DNA from: Corticium candelabrum
Lineage: Eukaryota; Porifera; Homoscleromorpha; Homosclerophorida; Plakinidae
Reading direction: 5' to 3'
Length of the DNA: 64,000 nt
NCBI RefSeq assembly: GCF_963422355.1
Contig: NC_085106.1
Coordinates: 4,766,505-4,830,504, forward strand
This document shows, in pieces, positions 46,154-58,221 of the stretch; position 1 is the stretch's first letter; each line of letters starts with the position of its first letter. The translations under genes and the position numbers were made by a program. The notes below the pieces were generated by a model. The model was given only the letters and a program-made list of their open reading frames with translations, was not told the origin of the DNA and searched no databases.

Positions 46154-47112
46154 TAGACACTCTATGTTTCATAACTAGAGCTTTAATTAGCTGTACACAT
46201 GTCTTGTTGTATTAAACAACAGTTACATAACTTGTATACTCAACCACCTAGATTTTCCTATTCATCACTGTGATTGAATATTCGAAGTTATTTGCAATAG
46301 ACTGTCGGGCAGCAGCAATTTCCAAAGTTTTCGTTTGGCAATGTAATCTCTACTGCCCTGGGGCATTGCACCCAGTGCCCATGTGCCCCCAATGCCCCCA
46401 ATGCCTATCCTAGATATGCAATATTAGCACCAGCTGTATACATAAGCTGTAGATGCTGAAATGCTGGCCTGGGTCGTACATTTGAGATGCAAATTTAGAC
46501 TGTAAGACTTAATTATTTGGCGCGTAATGTAAAGAGTATATATACCGTAGTAGATCCATGCCCCGTCCTTCGTACGGGCCAGATATTGTAGCGTTCTCAC
46601 AGAGCGCATGCAGTCTGAGCTAGACGTCCTGTGCAATGTATGTTCCGAGGTCCCGGATGTGCTGAATGAATTTGAATCTTGCTCTTCGGCAAGTTCGCGC
46701 TTTTTCCAATGGAAATCAACAAACTCCCCACGTAGCGCTTGGTACAGAAAACGCATAGGTTGAACTTGGTGCAAATGCAATCGGAATTTGAATAGAAACG
46801 CAAGCGCTAGAAGATTAAGTTCCATCGGCAAGAAATATTCAATTGCTCGAAGCTTTACAAAGGACAAAGACACATACAGTCTACACAGGACAGGTGTGGT
46901 CGTGTGTTCGAATAAACTGGAATGTGTAGCGTTTGCGTCATCGACAAATTTTACGCAGGGGTCGAACCCTCGAGAGGAAACCGATGCATACATTTATAAT
47001 TCTTTATGCAATCCTTCCCCTTTGCATGCCGATTTCGGTTGCCAACGGACAAAAGACGTGGCGGCATATTGCGAACACACACTCAGACAATTTGAGCCAT
47101 AAGTCTACTAGC
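46154..47112. other. Region with a 189-codon minus-strand frame, unassigned
   Basis: A minus-strand frame at 46424..46993 is the longest non-repeat frame of its region. It includes KLRAIEYFLPMELNLLALAF and FVDFHWKKRELAEEQDSNSF. I do not recognise a domain. Overlapping plus-strand frames are shorter. A short GC-rich (TGCCCC)n-like stretch is at 46360..46405. It could be an exon or chance. Confidence 0.3.
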
Positions 47113-47598
47113 TAAGATGAAACATTGGCAAGAATTTATATTGGCGGTTTGCTAGGAAATTGATGGACAAAGTATACTGGTGGATCTTATTTTGGCGGTC
47201 AGACATCATTGTTTGATAACTGTATGTCTTACCATAACTAGTCATGGAGGAGTGTGTGCTTGACAGCTGGGTTCGTGGCTTACATTTCCCTAACTTACTG
47301 GTCTCCAACTACTGCCTAGTGATTAATTAATTAAGAACTGTTGTGTCAGTGCCAAGAACGGGACATGACAGTCCAGCTTCAGCCATAGCCTCACGACCTC
47401 ATTCATAGGCACAACAGACGGCTAGCAGGGATTACCTGCCATCTTGTGGCCTCATCCGCGTGACGTATGATAACACGCCATTATGATGCCTGATCCTTGT
47501 GGGTGATGACTTCTACATATCCAGGCGGATTTTATATTGGCGGTCACTAAATAATCCGCAAATCCACCAAAACAATTCCCCGCTAATATTTCATCTTA
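47113..47598. mobile_element. MITE with TAAGATGAAA ends
   Basis: The left end TAAGATGAAACATTGGCAAG and the inverted right end TAAGATGAAATATTAGCGGG match over about 20 bp. Both are followed by ATTGGCGG-type subterminal motifs. Length about 486 bp, non-coding. Confidence 0.6.
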
Positions 47599-47689
47599 TA
47601 GGGTATCACATATATACTATGCATATTACAAATGTCTTCCAGTAGACCTGGTAACTAATAAATAGATTCACTAGAATACAGCAAGGTCC

Positions 47690-50060
47690 ATTAAGAACAA
47701 AGTAAAAGCTGGTGAGATTTCAAGAGCAGCCAATTTGTTGACATCATCTGGACTGGCCTCAGACACAAGAGATACGTTGGAGCAACTCGAGAAATTGCAT
47801 CCCCCTTGTCATCATCCAATTGACCTTGGTTCGCTGAATTATTGCAACAGTATTGAGCTATTGAGCCTCTACAAATATCTCAGTCATCATTTGTCAAGAT
47901 ATTAAATGGTTGCCCAAACGGTTCCAGTGTAGGATTTGATGGTTGGCGGTTCGAACATTGCTGCTTTTGCAATCATCCTACTCCGCTAATGTCCTTCATC
48001 AGCTGTGCAACTTATGTCTCTCTGGTGGTCTTCCTGAATCAATAGTCAAAATCATTGCAGGTGCCAGATTGATTGCTTTGAAGAAAGGCGAGAGAGGCGT
48101 TCGTCCCATTGCTGTAGGAAATTGTTTGCGTCGCCTGATTGCAAAATTAGCCATACAATCTATGAAATTAGAAATTGCTGCTTACTTGGCTCCACATCAG
48201 TATGGAGTATATGTATCGGGTGGTGCAGAACTGATGTCCCATCTAGTTCAGATGTGCCTTCAACAAAACCCACAACATGTGGCTGTCAAGTTGGACGCCA
48301 AAAACGCTTTCAACACAGTGAGTTGTGCAGTCTTCCTTAAAGAATTACGTCAAAATTTCCCACAGTTGGTCCCATTTGTCTCTCAATGTTACCGGTACTC
48401 AGTACCATTGACAACAATGCTTGATGGGAAGCCGTACACCATTGCTTCAAAAGAAGACATTCAACAAGGAGACCCCTTGGCCCCTTTCTATTCAGTCTTG
48501 CTATTCATCCAATGTTGGTCCAAGTAAGACGTGAGTTCCAATCAGTTTTGACACCTTCTTGTCTTGACGACATTACTATCCTAGGACCAATCAGTGATGT
48601 AACCGACACGTACTGGAAACTGAAAGGACATATGTCTAATATTGGCCTAGAATTAAGAGAAGAGAAGTGTGAAATCCATTCACCACTTGGTATCAGCAGA
48701 TGTCAGCTACCAATACGCGAAATGAAGAATGGATTCGAGCTATTGGGTACTCTAGTTAGATCCGATGCCTTTGTGAAGGATGCCTGTCATGGAAAGGTTG
48801 AAAAATTCAGCCCTCTTTTGTCTAAACTGTCTTTACTGCAGGATGCCCAGATGGGAGTTCTCCTGCTAAGGTACTGTGGTGTGCCTAAGATCATGAATCT
48901 TCTTTGCACGGTCCCTCCTTGCCTAGTAGATGTCGCTTGTGTACAACACGATGAGAACATTGTTACTACGTTTGAAGAAATTATCGGCGTCAAATGTACA
49001 GATACACAAAAGCATCAGGTCCGATTGTCAATAAAGAACGGAGATTTCGGTCTCACATCAGCAAGAGATACAGCTCCTTCTGCATTTTTAGGAGCTTGGG
49101 CAAACAGTTTGAGCCATCTACCTGTTCATGACGATTATGTGAGGCCCATGTGTTCCTACGTGATTGATGATTTGCAGTCTTCAAACTATTCGATTTCTAC
49201 TCATTTGAATTCATCTCTGCATGATCTACGCAACGACAGTCAGTCACTAAAGGAAATAATCCCTTCTATCTCAAGTCTTCCAGATCATCCGAAAAAATTG
49301 CAATGTCGACTGCAGTTAGTCAAAAATAAGAGCTCATTTCAACAGTATCTTGAAGTGTGTTTTACAGATAAAGAAAAAGCAAGGTAGATCAGTTTATCAG
49401 GTCCCAATGCAGGTAGTTGGTTGGAGGTGATTCCAAGCACGCAGCACCTCACACTGAGCAGTGCACAGTTTCGCACTGCAGCACTTATGCGGCTTGGTGC
49501 ACCCCTGCCAGCCTTGAGCAACATCCAAAAATGCACCCCCAATTGCGGCAATTCGGTTGATCTGTATGGCTACCATCTCTTGACTTGTAAATGGGGAGGA
49601 GGCCCTATACACCGCCATGACCATTTATCGGACAGTTTATAGGACATGTTCAGGTCTTTAGGCTTTCGGTGTAAGAAGGAGCTACAAAATCAATTCCTAG
49701 GAAGGGAGCGTTCAGATGTCGCGGTCTATGATTATAATCAAGGCAAAAAGTTACTGTTGGACATGACAGTTACTCATCCCTGGGCACTGCATGACATCGG
49801 ATCGAGCAAAACGATATCAGGGTATGCTACATCTTCAAAAGAGCGCTCAAAGAATACCAAGTATTTGTCTGCAGCAATAGACCTAGGACACTTGTTCTGA
49901 CCTTTTGCATTAGAAGTGTTTGGCTGTTGGGGTGCTGAGAGTGTTAACACTCTGAAGGAGGCTGCCAGTCTCACGCCAGCAACACTGGCCATGTCTTACG
50001 GTGACTTTGCAAACTATTGGCGTCGTCGATTGGCAGTCTGCCTTCAGAAAGGAAATCAGA
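47690..50060 (+). pseudogene. LINE copy 4 (second REL-endonuclease LINE subfamily)
   Basis: In order: an N-terminal stretch VKAGEISRAANLLTSSGLAS (about 47705..47765); RT in 47943..48527 with ALKKGERGVRPIAVGNCLRR, VAVKLDAKNAFNTVS and IASKEDIQQGDPLAPFYSVL; the catalytic box LDDITILGP (about 48557..48590) after a frameshift at about 48520; the thumb to 49387 with RLSIKNGDFGLTSARDTAPS; and a Cys/His finger (CTPNCGN, then YGYHLLTCKWGGGPIHRHDH, 49530..49625). Last is the endonuclease-like RSDVAVYDYNQGKKLLLDMT at about 49705..49765. Three or more breaks. The sequence differs clearly from copies 1-3. Confidence 0.8.
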
Positions 50061-50301
50061 TATGATACATAACAAGGTTGCAGCAATTATAGGACAGACT
50101 CCAATAGATCCTAATTCGATAAACAATATCGAAGCAAGACATTGCAGTATCGATTTTACGTAAATTAGTTTCTTTCTTACGTGTTAGTGTTGATGTAGAG
50201 TAGAAGTTGTATTTGTGTCTATATAGCGTATGGTAGTTTGCTTAGCGACTGACTTGATGGTTCTAGGTTATATTCTGTATCTACGTTGAAGATTCATTTC
50301 A

Positions 50302-50308
<7 letters not shown>

Positions 50309-50364
<56 letters not shown>

Positions 50365-50365
50365 G
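50309..50365 (+). repeat. (GA)n microsatellite between LINE copies
   Basis: About 57 bp of GA with two GGA interruptions, separating LINE copies 4 and 5. Confidence 0.95.
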
Positions 50366-50389
50366 AGTCCTTCACAAGTCTAACGTGTT

Positions 50390-51740
50390 ATGCAAGTAGA
50401 AGGTGGTGCAGATTTATTGGGCTCACCCATTTATGGATCTGAACAGTATTATGACGCAGTTTTCCAAAAACACGTTAACACGGTAACGAAAGCTCAAAAC
50501 CATCTCATAGATACTGATAATCCTCAGATTGAATGTCATCTTCTGCGCAGTTGTTTATCTCTTCCTAAGATCGACCAGCTTCTTCGTACTGTTCTCCCAG
50601 GAAAAGCAACACAGAAACGCTATCTTTTTTATCAATGCTTGCGACATTCACTAGAAATTTTGTCTCACTCGTCACTTTCGGATGAAGCGTGGTGTCAAGC
50701 ATCCCTGCCAATCACTCATGGAGGTCTAGGATTACGTGAAGCACAAAGTGTCTCTCCTTTTGCATTTATTGGTAGTTGTAATTCTATTCGAGATCTAGTC
50801 AAACGCCTCCTTTCTACTTCTGCTACTAAAGAATCTTCGGTACTTCTTTGGATTGCGAGGCGAGTTCCAAAGCAGCCTTTCTTCAGGAATTTGGGAGTCT
50901 TACATCAGACACTAATATTGACTCGGTATCTCAACGTTCATTGCAAAAGCAAGTGGATATACGGAAGTTTGATTCATTGAAACAGTCTTCAACTATTCGT
51001 GACCAAGCTAGACTAAACACAATATCTGAACCACGTACAGGGGCATGGCTCACAGCCATTCCCAACCCAAATCTCGGGCTTGTTATGTCCAGGCACGAGT
51101 TCACTGTTGCTCTACGACTTCGGCTGGGTATTCCTCTTTTTCCGTCTCATCCAAACGCTGTACGCTGCCCACGTGGTCAATTGATTGACAAGTTTGGTGA
51201 TCATCTCCTCGGCTGTCGTAAGAACTCGTTGAGATCAAAACGTCACGATGCTTTGAGGGACACCATCTATATTGCGCTGTTGATAGATGACAAAGGGACT
51301 TTACTAGAACAGACATTTTCGTCACAGAATAGCAATCGCCCTGGTGATGCTTACCATCCCAACTTTTTGTTTGGACGTCCTGCCTGTTTTGACCTTACCA
51401 TCCGTAACACAGTCCAATTGAAATTTGTTGCGAACAGTGCAAATTCTACCGGTTCAGCTGCAGCAGCAGGGGAACTTGAAAAAGATCAAGTACGAAGAAG
51501 CAGTCGCTGACAGTGGTGCCTTGTTCTTCCCACTAGCAGTGGAAACGTATGGTTGTTGGACTCCTGATAGTCTGGATACTATTAAAGCTATTACGTCTAA
51601 AGTAGTGACTGCGACTAGTATTCCTTTTACACAAGCGTATTCTAATTTAATGCAACAATTGTCTGTTAATTTGTAGAAATTTAATGCTCGTATGATACAA
51701 AATAGATTAATGTTAGATGCTGATGTAATAGCTTGGCATT
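50390..51740 (+). pseudogene. LINE copy 5, 3' half
   Basis: The thumb region (50390..50980) has GSPIYGSEQYYDAVFQKHVN and CQASLPITHGGLGLREAQSV. After a shift, 50848..51510 has the Cys/His finger (RCPRGQLIDKFGDHLLGC, then KRHDALRD) and the endonuclease-like PGDAYHPNFLFGRPACFDLT. Another shift leads to the tail 51500..51676, SGALFFPLAVETYGCWTPDS. Related to copy 4 rather than copies 1-3. 5' truncated. Confidence 0.78.
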
Positions 51741-51795
51741 TGCCGGTTTTGTCTGTTAATAGTTTGTCATAAAATATAATATTATCTCTCTCTCT

Positions 51796-51799
<4 letters not shown>

Positions 51800-51835
<36 letters not shown>
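51800..51835. repeat. (TA)n microsatellite at the LINE 3' end
   Basis: About 18 TA units, about 120 bp after the LINE copy 5 stop. Confidence 0.95.
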
Positions 51836-51839
<4 letters not shown>

Positions 51840-52430
51840 AAAGTTTTACAGCATAGTTGCAGCGTATGTTTATTCGACCAATCAATTTGTGAATGTGTTT
51901 ACTGTCAATCTTCAGCTAGTAGAAATAAGTTGAAATGTGATGGAAGAACAAACTTCTGTAGGTCAGATAGATTTATGAGATGCAAATGTACGTGTGCTCC
52001 ATGTCCTTTTCATTACTTTATCATTTCAAGTGTGAAATAATTATTGTGTAGAAGAGCAGATTTATGATTAGTCCTATTAGAATTACATATATTTTGTCTG
52101 ACACTATATTATCGAATTAATTACATGCCTGATCATAACATACTTTAGAAGATTTGATTCATTCATCCATACATTTAGAAGTCAAATTTTTTTGTTTTAG
52201 TGAACATTAAATAAATAAATAAATAAATAAGTAAATAAACAAATGAAACTAAATGGCGATGAAGGTAATGACAATAGGATTGATTATAACACAACCAGTG
52301 TGAATGCCAACAATTGCAATGATGTAACAGATAATTTCTGTAGACATTAATGTAACCTGTGATTGCAACTCTAAGCAAGTGAACCAGTATCTATTATTGA
52401 AAATGATGGACACCTGGAAAGGCATGATAT
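51840..52430. other. No gene seen
   Basis: AT-rich DNA with an (AAAT)n tract at 52209..52241. No frame is supported. Confidence 0.4.
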
Positions 52431-52435
52431 AAACT

Positions 52436-52564
<129 letters not shown>

Positions 52565-52649
52565 TGTTAATAGCAGCCGCAAACTGTGACTTGATAATCA
52601 GGCAGAACCTGGTGGGAATTAATTAAGGTATCCACACCTCAGTTGGCAT

Positions 52650-52745
52650 CACAAGCTGGTGCTCCTGCAAGTACCTAGCCTGGCTCCCGGAGACTGGAGC
52701 TCAGCCATAGGGCTGGGTGTGACCTTAATGCAGCGCCTGACATTT
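52650..52745 (+). mobile_element. SINE 3' fragment
   Basis: GGTGCTCCTGCAAGTACCTA, then GCCTGGCTCCCGGAG and GGGCTGGGTG correspond to the 3' part of the SINE copy at 17420..17866 read on its own strand. Head absent. Confidence 0.5.
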
Positions 52746-52790
52746 ACCGTTTATACCAGTTTTTTTACTGTTTTTTACCGTTTTTACCGT

Positions 52791-52791
<1 letters not shown>

Positions 52792-52869
<78 letters not shown>
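52792..52869 (+). repeat. (TG)n microsatellite
   Basis: A pure TG run of about 78 bp, preceded by a short (TTTACCG)n run. Confidence 0.95.
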
Positions 52870-52871
<2 letters not shown>

Positions 52872-53067
52872 TATGTGACGTTTGGAACAGTTCATGAAAA
52901 GATGCAGAAGAAAGACAATCCAACGTACGTATATATAGTCTCTAGGAAAAGGCAATAGTTGCAAAACGATTTTTCCTAGGTTACAAAGCTCAAAATAGTG
53001 CATACACTGACGACTGACTTATAGAAACTACAAAGTTTATCAGACAGAGAATCTCATACTCAATCTT

Positions 53068-53413
53068 CTACTCTGAGTCATATGGCTCACTCTTCTCATT
53101 CCATGGAAAGTCTTCTTTCTTCAGCGATTTAGCTTTCATGAAATCTGGATGAGATGCTGTAATCCATTTGACTCTTAGGCCATCTTTATTGGCATCTGTG
53201 ATGTGTTTGCTTGCATTCATGTTGTAATGTGCACTCAGTCTAACGTTTATTGAAAATGAACTGCCCAATGCCCTTCCGAGATATTTTGCATCAAAAGCAG
53301 CTACCCGTCCCAAAACCTATTTGATAGACTCCTCTCTCGCTTGGAGCATTTCCAATATTACTGAGAGCTACCAGTAGAATTGCTCCAACGCATAATGCCA
53401 GTTGAGAGTCGAG
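53068..53413 (-). pseudogene. GIY-YIG domain last exon, copy 1
   Basis: Minus strand. Acceptor TGTCTTTCCAG|CTCGAC at 53413, stop TAG at 53068. The frames together carry MRWSN, the GIY half GVYQIGFGTG (about 53310..53345) and the YIG half KYLGRALGSS (about 53265..53290). Then come the Arg helix VRLSAHYN (Arg is catalytic in the family) and WITASHPDFMKAKSLKKEDF followed by PWNEKSE. The domain is split across three frames, so it is a pseudogene or has assembly errors. In family terms it is a GIY-YIG nuclease-fold domain. The conserved Glu after the helix is not obvious here (it is EARML in copy 2). Confidence 0.6.
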
Positions 53414-53710
53414 CTGGAAAGACAATACATTATTTCAAAAAGACTTGTGAGCAAACACGACTAAAAATTTGAAACTGTTCTAAGTAGTTTAGTTATAGGG
53501 GAAGCGAGTTTGTTATTTTATGTCTGAACGTCTATACTCTAGAGGTATCTGACGACGCTGATACACTGTACTTGTAACCAGCTTTTTAGGTCAACACTAA
53601 AATTTTAATAAACTGGCTATATTAGTTAGGAATTATCAAAACGTGCATGAGTAAAAATCTTGGACGTGAACATGGGACATAAAGGGATAATTATTAAACT
53701 TATTTTATAT
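53414..53710. other. No gene seen
   Basis: AT-rich. It probably is intron of the GIY-YIG copy 1 gene. Confidence 0.3.
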
Positions 53711-53714
53711 CTAG

Positions 53715-54664
53715 CATGCTTCACGCACACACGAAAACACGAGTACGTCATCTAGGTAAATGAGGCACTCCGACCATTGTAAACCTGCTAGTACTACCTT
53801 CATCATCCACTGTAAGGTTGATGGCACATTGGCCAATCCAAAAGGCATTTGTTAAAACTGCCACAAACCCTTTTGAGTAACAAATGAAGTCTTCGTTTGT
53901 CGTCTTCTGCTACCAAGTCTAACGTATAGAACTACCTCGCACCTGATAATGCATCCAACGTGTCATCTATTCTTGGGAGAGGGTAAGTAAGTATCCTTTA
54001 CTGTGACAGCATTCAAACGTCGGTAATCAGTACAAAATCTAATACCACCATCACGTTTCTTCACGAGAACTACAAGCGAGGACCATGGACTATTTGAACA
54101 ACTCACTATTCCTGTGTCTAACATTAGTGTCACCTGTTTGTCAACCTCCTCTTTCAGTGTGTGTGGTATTCTACTTGGTATTTGTTTCACAGGCTGTGCT
54201 GTGCTCGTTAGTATTTTATGCTCTAATACCCCTGTCGTACCTATGTCCATACGTCCTGTCGAAAAGACACTACGATACTTGAGCAGTATTCGTTACAACT
54301 CATTCCTCTCCTTGTCTCCAAGATGGTCCAAATGGAAGATACTCAAAAATTTCTCGGTGTCATTCATCTCCGTACCCACTATTCCACACACTAGACCTGA
54401 CTGCCCTACTGTACTCACCTCCTCAATGTCAACCAGTTCTGCTATTAGCGCTCCTGTCTTCACAAAAGTTGTGTCTCGAAGATTCAACAACTGCATTGGC
54501 ACTTCACCTTGTTCTCCGTCTACTAATGCTCCAGCAATCATTAAACCCGTTTTATCAACAAAACCAGCATTTGGATCAATCACCCTTGCCGCAGTAAGAC
54601 AGCATGGCTTCCCTTCAGAATCCACAACTTGACCCTTGATCATACGCCTACTGGTACTCGGCAT
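53715..54664 (-). pseudogene. Gypsy 3 pre-RT spacer and reverse transcriptase
   Basis: The frame 54293..54664 is the spacer between protease and RT (PCCLTAARVIDPNAGFV). RT begins in 53963..54250 with SCSNSPWSSLVVLVKKRDGG and IRFCTDYRRLNAVTVKDTYL. Further on, in shifted frames, come PFGLANVPSTLQWMM and the catalytic box LIYLDDVLVFS (about 53735..53770). It is then cut off. Confidence 0.82.
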
Positions 54665-54755
54665 CAGTAAAGCTATGCCTTACCGCAAGGAATCACGAAC
54701 CAACTGAATGTGTCTTCAGTGGAACTAAACCTCCTGTCCAACGCAACAGTCTCTC

Positions 54756-55060
54756 CTATAGATCCAAAACTACGGCGTGTTGTGACAAGAAGTCGATCCC
54801 CAGGATGGGTCCTGGTATGTCAACATCAGCCACAACAAACTTGTGAGAGGCAGTCCATTCACTCATCCTAATCACTAATGACAAACTCCCTGTCACATGA
54901 ATGTTAGAACCATCTAAATTTTTGAGTGCAAACCCTTCAGGCAAAGAATCTATTTGCAAGTCCAACTGTGATTGTTCACTGCTAAATGTTTCTAGCCATT
55001 TGTGCGAAATCACGAAAACTGACGCCCCAGTGTCTACCAAACAATTGCATGCCTTGCCTC
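54756..55060 (-). pseudogene. Gypsy 3 aspartic protease
   Basis: LVDTGASVFVISHKWLE is the retropepsin active site (55040 downward). Then come LDGSNIHVTGSL, the flap region, and IPGPILGIDFLSQHAVVLDL with the ILGxDFL signature of Gypsy protease. This domain is continuous over about 94 residues. Confidence 0.85.
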
Positions 55061-56150
55061 AATAACAACGGACACCAACAACGACGACGGATCACTAAAT
55101 ACCTTCCGAGTCCAACGACATGATGCAATGTCCTTCTTCTCCAGCTCACCAAATGGACTCTTGCTTCCTCTCGAAACCGTCTTCTTCATCAGAGACTTCA
55201 TTGTACTCTGCTTTTGCTCTGCATCTGTCACTTTGTCACGCCCTAACACCATTCTTCTGCGAGAACACGCCAGTGCCAAATAACCTAACTCACTGCAAAC
55301 ATAACATGGACCAATGCCCTTCGATCTCACGACATCTCGATATATCATTAGGGCAAAACCACTTGTCATGTCCATACTCACTATAACCAAAACATTCCAC
55401 TTGTTTGGCATTCCGTTGTGTCTGCTTCGCCTCCCCAGAGTGTCCAGTCGATCTGATTTAGCTCGCATTGCTCTCATACTGTGACCCGACACACTCTTCT
55501 TCGTCGTCATCCTCACACGCCGTTATCCCAACGATTCGCCTAGCTCGCAATCCTCTGCGTTTCTCCAACAGCATCAACTCCCTAGCTCGCGTAACTGTAT
55601 ATCTTCAAGCGTTTTAGGCGCGAGTATGAACAATTGATCCGCGACAGGCGTTGGCAAACCATCCAGAAAGTAATCGATCAATTGCCTATTACAAAGTTCG
55701 TTCGGCAAATTCGGCGCTGCCCGATCGAGCAGCTGCTCTAACGCTCTTAGGAAGACCTCCACATCCTCTCCAGCCTGCATCTTCCAGTCTTCCAGCTGTC
55801 GGTGCGCTAATCGACGAGCTTCTTTTGGGACCGGGGCGAAAGACTGCTTGATCCCTTTTACCAGGTTATCCTACGACTCGGCAGTTGCGTGCCTTTCATA
55901 TACAGCGAATGCCCTTCCTTTCAGCAGCGGAAGCCTTAGAGTTTTTTCGTCTGCATCCCAACGATTCGCCTCCTCGCAGATGTCAAAGCGCTTCACCCAG
56001 AGCTCGAAATCACCGTCACCAACAATTCTGGCAGCTGTGGGGTATGAGGGACTTAAACAAGTACGTACGGCTGCACTGGATGCTGCACGTCTTCTCCATT
56101 TCTGCGGTGTTCGATTCCTGGTTGCTCAAATTCACTCAGGAAATTCCGCT
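55034..56150 (-). pseudogene. Gypsy 3 gag
   Basis: The frame 55574..55780 shows MQAGEDVEVFLRALEQLLDR, ELCNRQLIDYFLDGLPTPVA and the following capsid end. The frame 55034..55516 holds a knuckle-like CYVCSELGYLALAC, with the His of CCHC changed. Upstream, about 55850..56150, the minus strand continues gag in broken frames (WDADEKTLRLPLLKGRAFAV). Confidence 0.78.
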
Positions 56151-56165
56151 CCTTGACACCAGATG

Positions 56166-56342
56166 CAATGCTACTATACTATACGAGTAGACAACACGGG
56201 CGAGAATTGCTTGGATACAGAGACATCGACGACAGCCCTTGACGGTCAAGTACCGACTCTCTATATTTATGATTACAAACGTCTATGTATCAAGTGCACG
56301 CCCACTAATCTACATGTTACTGTTTACATACCACGCAAGGAA
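56166..56342 (-). repeat. Possible 5' LTR of Gypsy 3
   Basis: The region lies upstream of the PBS candidate on the minus strand and should contain the LTR. No second copy is present in the window, so its limits are unknown. Confidence 0.3.
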
Positions 56343-56713
56343 CTACTGTCTTTTCCCCATGAGTGTGAACTTTGAAAATCATCAATATCTCCACTGTTTT
56401 TGAACTTTCGCGATGATCTCGGTATCGCTAGAAACAGCTAGGTCTGGCATGTCTGTTTGTCAAATTATCTAATCCCTTCCTACATACGATACGGCAGGAT
56501 AACACTTTTGCATATCAAAGACAAACGGGTAGAGCAATGGTTATTATCCAATTATCTTGTAAGACCAACGGATCAGCAACTGGAACCATTTAAGATAATT
56601 GGTGTAACATGGTCCAACTGGAGTAGCTCTTAGTGCTCTAATGAGCACACCTGGTGTGACCTCTACTTCATTACTCACTTTCGAGTTTACACTTTCCGGG
56701 GAAGAGACAGTAG
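56343..56713. mobile_element. MITE, copy 2 (inverted relative to copy 1)
   Basis: Reverse complement of 19576..19929 over its whole length, about 85 percent identical. Terminal inverted repeats are CTACTGTCTTTTCCCCAT and, at the right, GGGGAAGAGACAGTAG. Confidence 0.8.
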
Positions 56714-56719
56714 GCAAGC

Positions 56720-57888
56720 TCAACCGCTTCCTTAGCTACTTTTTAAAAACCTTAATCAATTAAGCTCTAGAGATTGTGTGGTTTCTTCTAATCATTAACC
56801 TGACTAGAGTCAATACTAGCATGGATCAATCAATAGCAAAAAATATTTAGGTTGTTGTCAACAGCATTCTTGTGCTATTTGACGTTTCTGATATAGGCCA
56901 ATAGACATTTTTTCCGACCTTGGTACTTTAGGGATCTCATTGCTTCCAACGAGATTTGGGTGCACTTTTGATGTCTTGCCGTTTGTTAACCGCTTGAGGC
57001 TATCGCGAAAGAAACAAGTTCTATTTTTGAACTTTTACCGACGCCAGTAGCGATTCATTGAATCGGGAAAGGGTCAGTAGGACCCGGTGTACCAGTCCAA
57101 GCTATCCGGGTCTAGAGTATCCTATCCGCTAACAATTTCTTTCTGATCTCTGTCGTGCGTCATTTTGAGTGATGATGTCACAATATACTAGCAAGACTTG
57201 ACAGACGTCAAAACTGTGGGAACAAACTTGCATATTATGACACGTAGTATACATTATGTGTTTTGCGCGGTGCTGTCTACACCCTACTACATGGTTTGGT
57301 TTGTGTACCTTCTAAATACGTCCTGGAAAGTGCGTTGTTTCTACTCGTCTATGGAATGGCAGAAAGATAAAGTCTTTAGCTAAACAAGTTCAGGCTTGCA
57401 GATACCTCAAATATAGCTACCTGTGGGGTCTAGAGTGGCTGGTTCTGGATTATGGGTTACAAGGAGAGCTAGGAGTTACAGCTTTGGTTATGGGCTTACC
57501 TTTAACTGGCTACGTTGTGCATATGTTCTCTACGAAGTCCCTAAAGATTTGAAGCTTAGGCCCGAATACCTTATTTTCGTGTTTGAAATTGACGCAAAAG
57601 AAACGCAAACAGCTAAAAATGACTTTTTGAATCTGCTTTAGAGGAATTGAGCACAGAGAAACAACTATCTTGCAACATCGATCAGTTGTTTTAATAAGCT
57701 AGCAATAAAATATGGGAGACCTACAAGTGCAAAGCAGCTAACGCTTGAAAAGAGCGGTGTTATCATGATATCAGTAAATCATGTTGACTACACTACAAAG
57801 CTAACAAAGCACATATACGCTAAAAGGCAGCGTTAGAGCAGCTGTAGATACGTACTAGTCCGGCTATAGCAGCAAATGGTCCGATTTC
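56720..57888. other. No gene recognised
   Basis: Short frames at 57198..57383 and 57423..57641 have no known domain. A GC-rich palindromic stretch with GGGTCAGTAGGACCCGG is at about 57070..57115. Confidence 0.3.
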
Positions 57889-58221
57889 CTAGTCCGAGTC
57901 GCAATCAGGCACGCCTCTTTCATTCCATGGAAAATCTTGTTTCTTCAGCATTCTAGCCTCTGCGCAATGGGGATCAGATACTTTCATCCATCGAGCCATC
58001 AGACCATCTTTATTTTTCGCCGTGATGTTTTTGTTGCCTCTCAAGTTGTAGTGAGCACTCAGTCTAGTCCTTATTGTAGTCGAAGGGCCCATTCCCGACC
58101 AAGATACTTTGGTTCAAACTGAGCAGTACCAAAGCCTATTTGATAAACACCTCGCTCGCTTGGAGCAGCACTGTAATCCTTGAGAGGAATAGGATTACTC
58201 CAACGCATAGTAACTGTTGAG
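57889..58221 (-). CDS. GIY-YIG domain last exon, copy 2 (one frameshift)
   Basis: Minus strand. Acceptor TTTCTCTCACTAG|CTCAAC at 58221, stop TAG at 57889. It encodes MRWSNPIPLKDYSAAPSERG, the GIY half GVYQIGFGTAQFEPKYLGRE with the YIG half KYLGR, the Arg helix IRTRLSAHYNLRGNKNI, then SDPHCAEARMLKKQDFPWNE with a Glu that fits the metal-binding site. It is better preserved than copy 1, with a single one-base shift at about 58095. GIY-YIG proteins are Mg-dependent nucleases of DNA repair, restriction and mobile elements. The 5' exons were not found. It could be functional if the shift is a sequencing error. Confidence 0.6.

Larger units (their letters stand above)
53715..56165 (-). mobile_element. 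Ty3/Gypsy element 3, truncated, minus strand
   Basis: A gag-protease-RT fragment. The 5' end lies near 56165, where the minus strand has a PBS candidate TGGTGTCAAGGAGCGG just before gag. The element stops inside RT near 53715; RNase H, integrase and the 3' LTR are missing. All frames are broken. It differs from Gypsy 1 and 2 in sequence. Confidence 0.8.

Noticed and set aside
54085..54632. Plus-strand frames of 65 and 172 codons
   Set aside because: Antisense of Gypsy 3 pre-RT and RT, where the minus strand shows family motifs.
55848..56190. Plus-strand 101-102 codon frames
   Set aside because: Antisense of Gypsy 3 gag; the minus strand reads capsid motifs.
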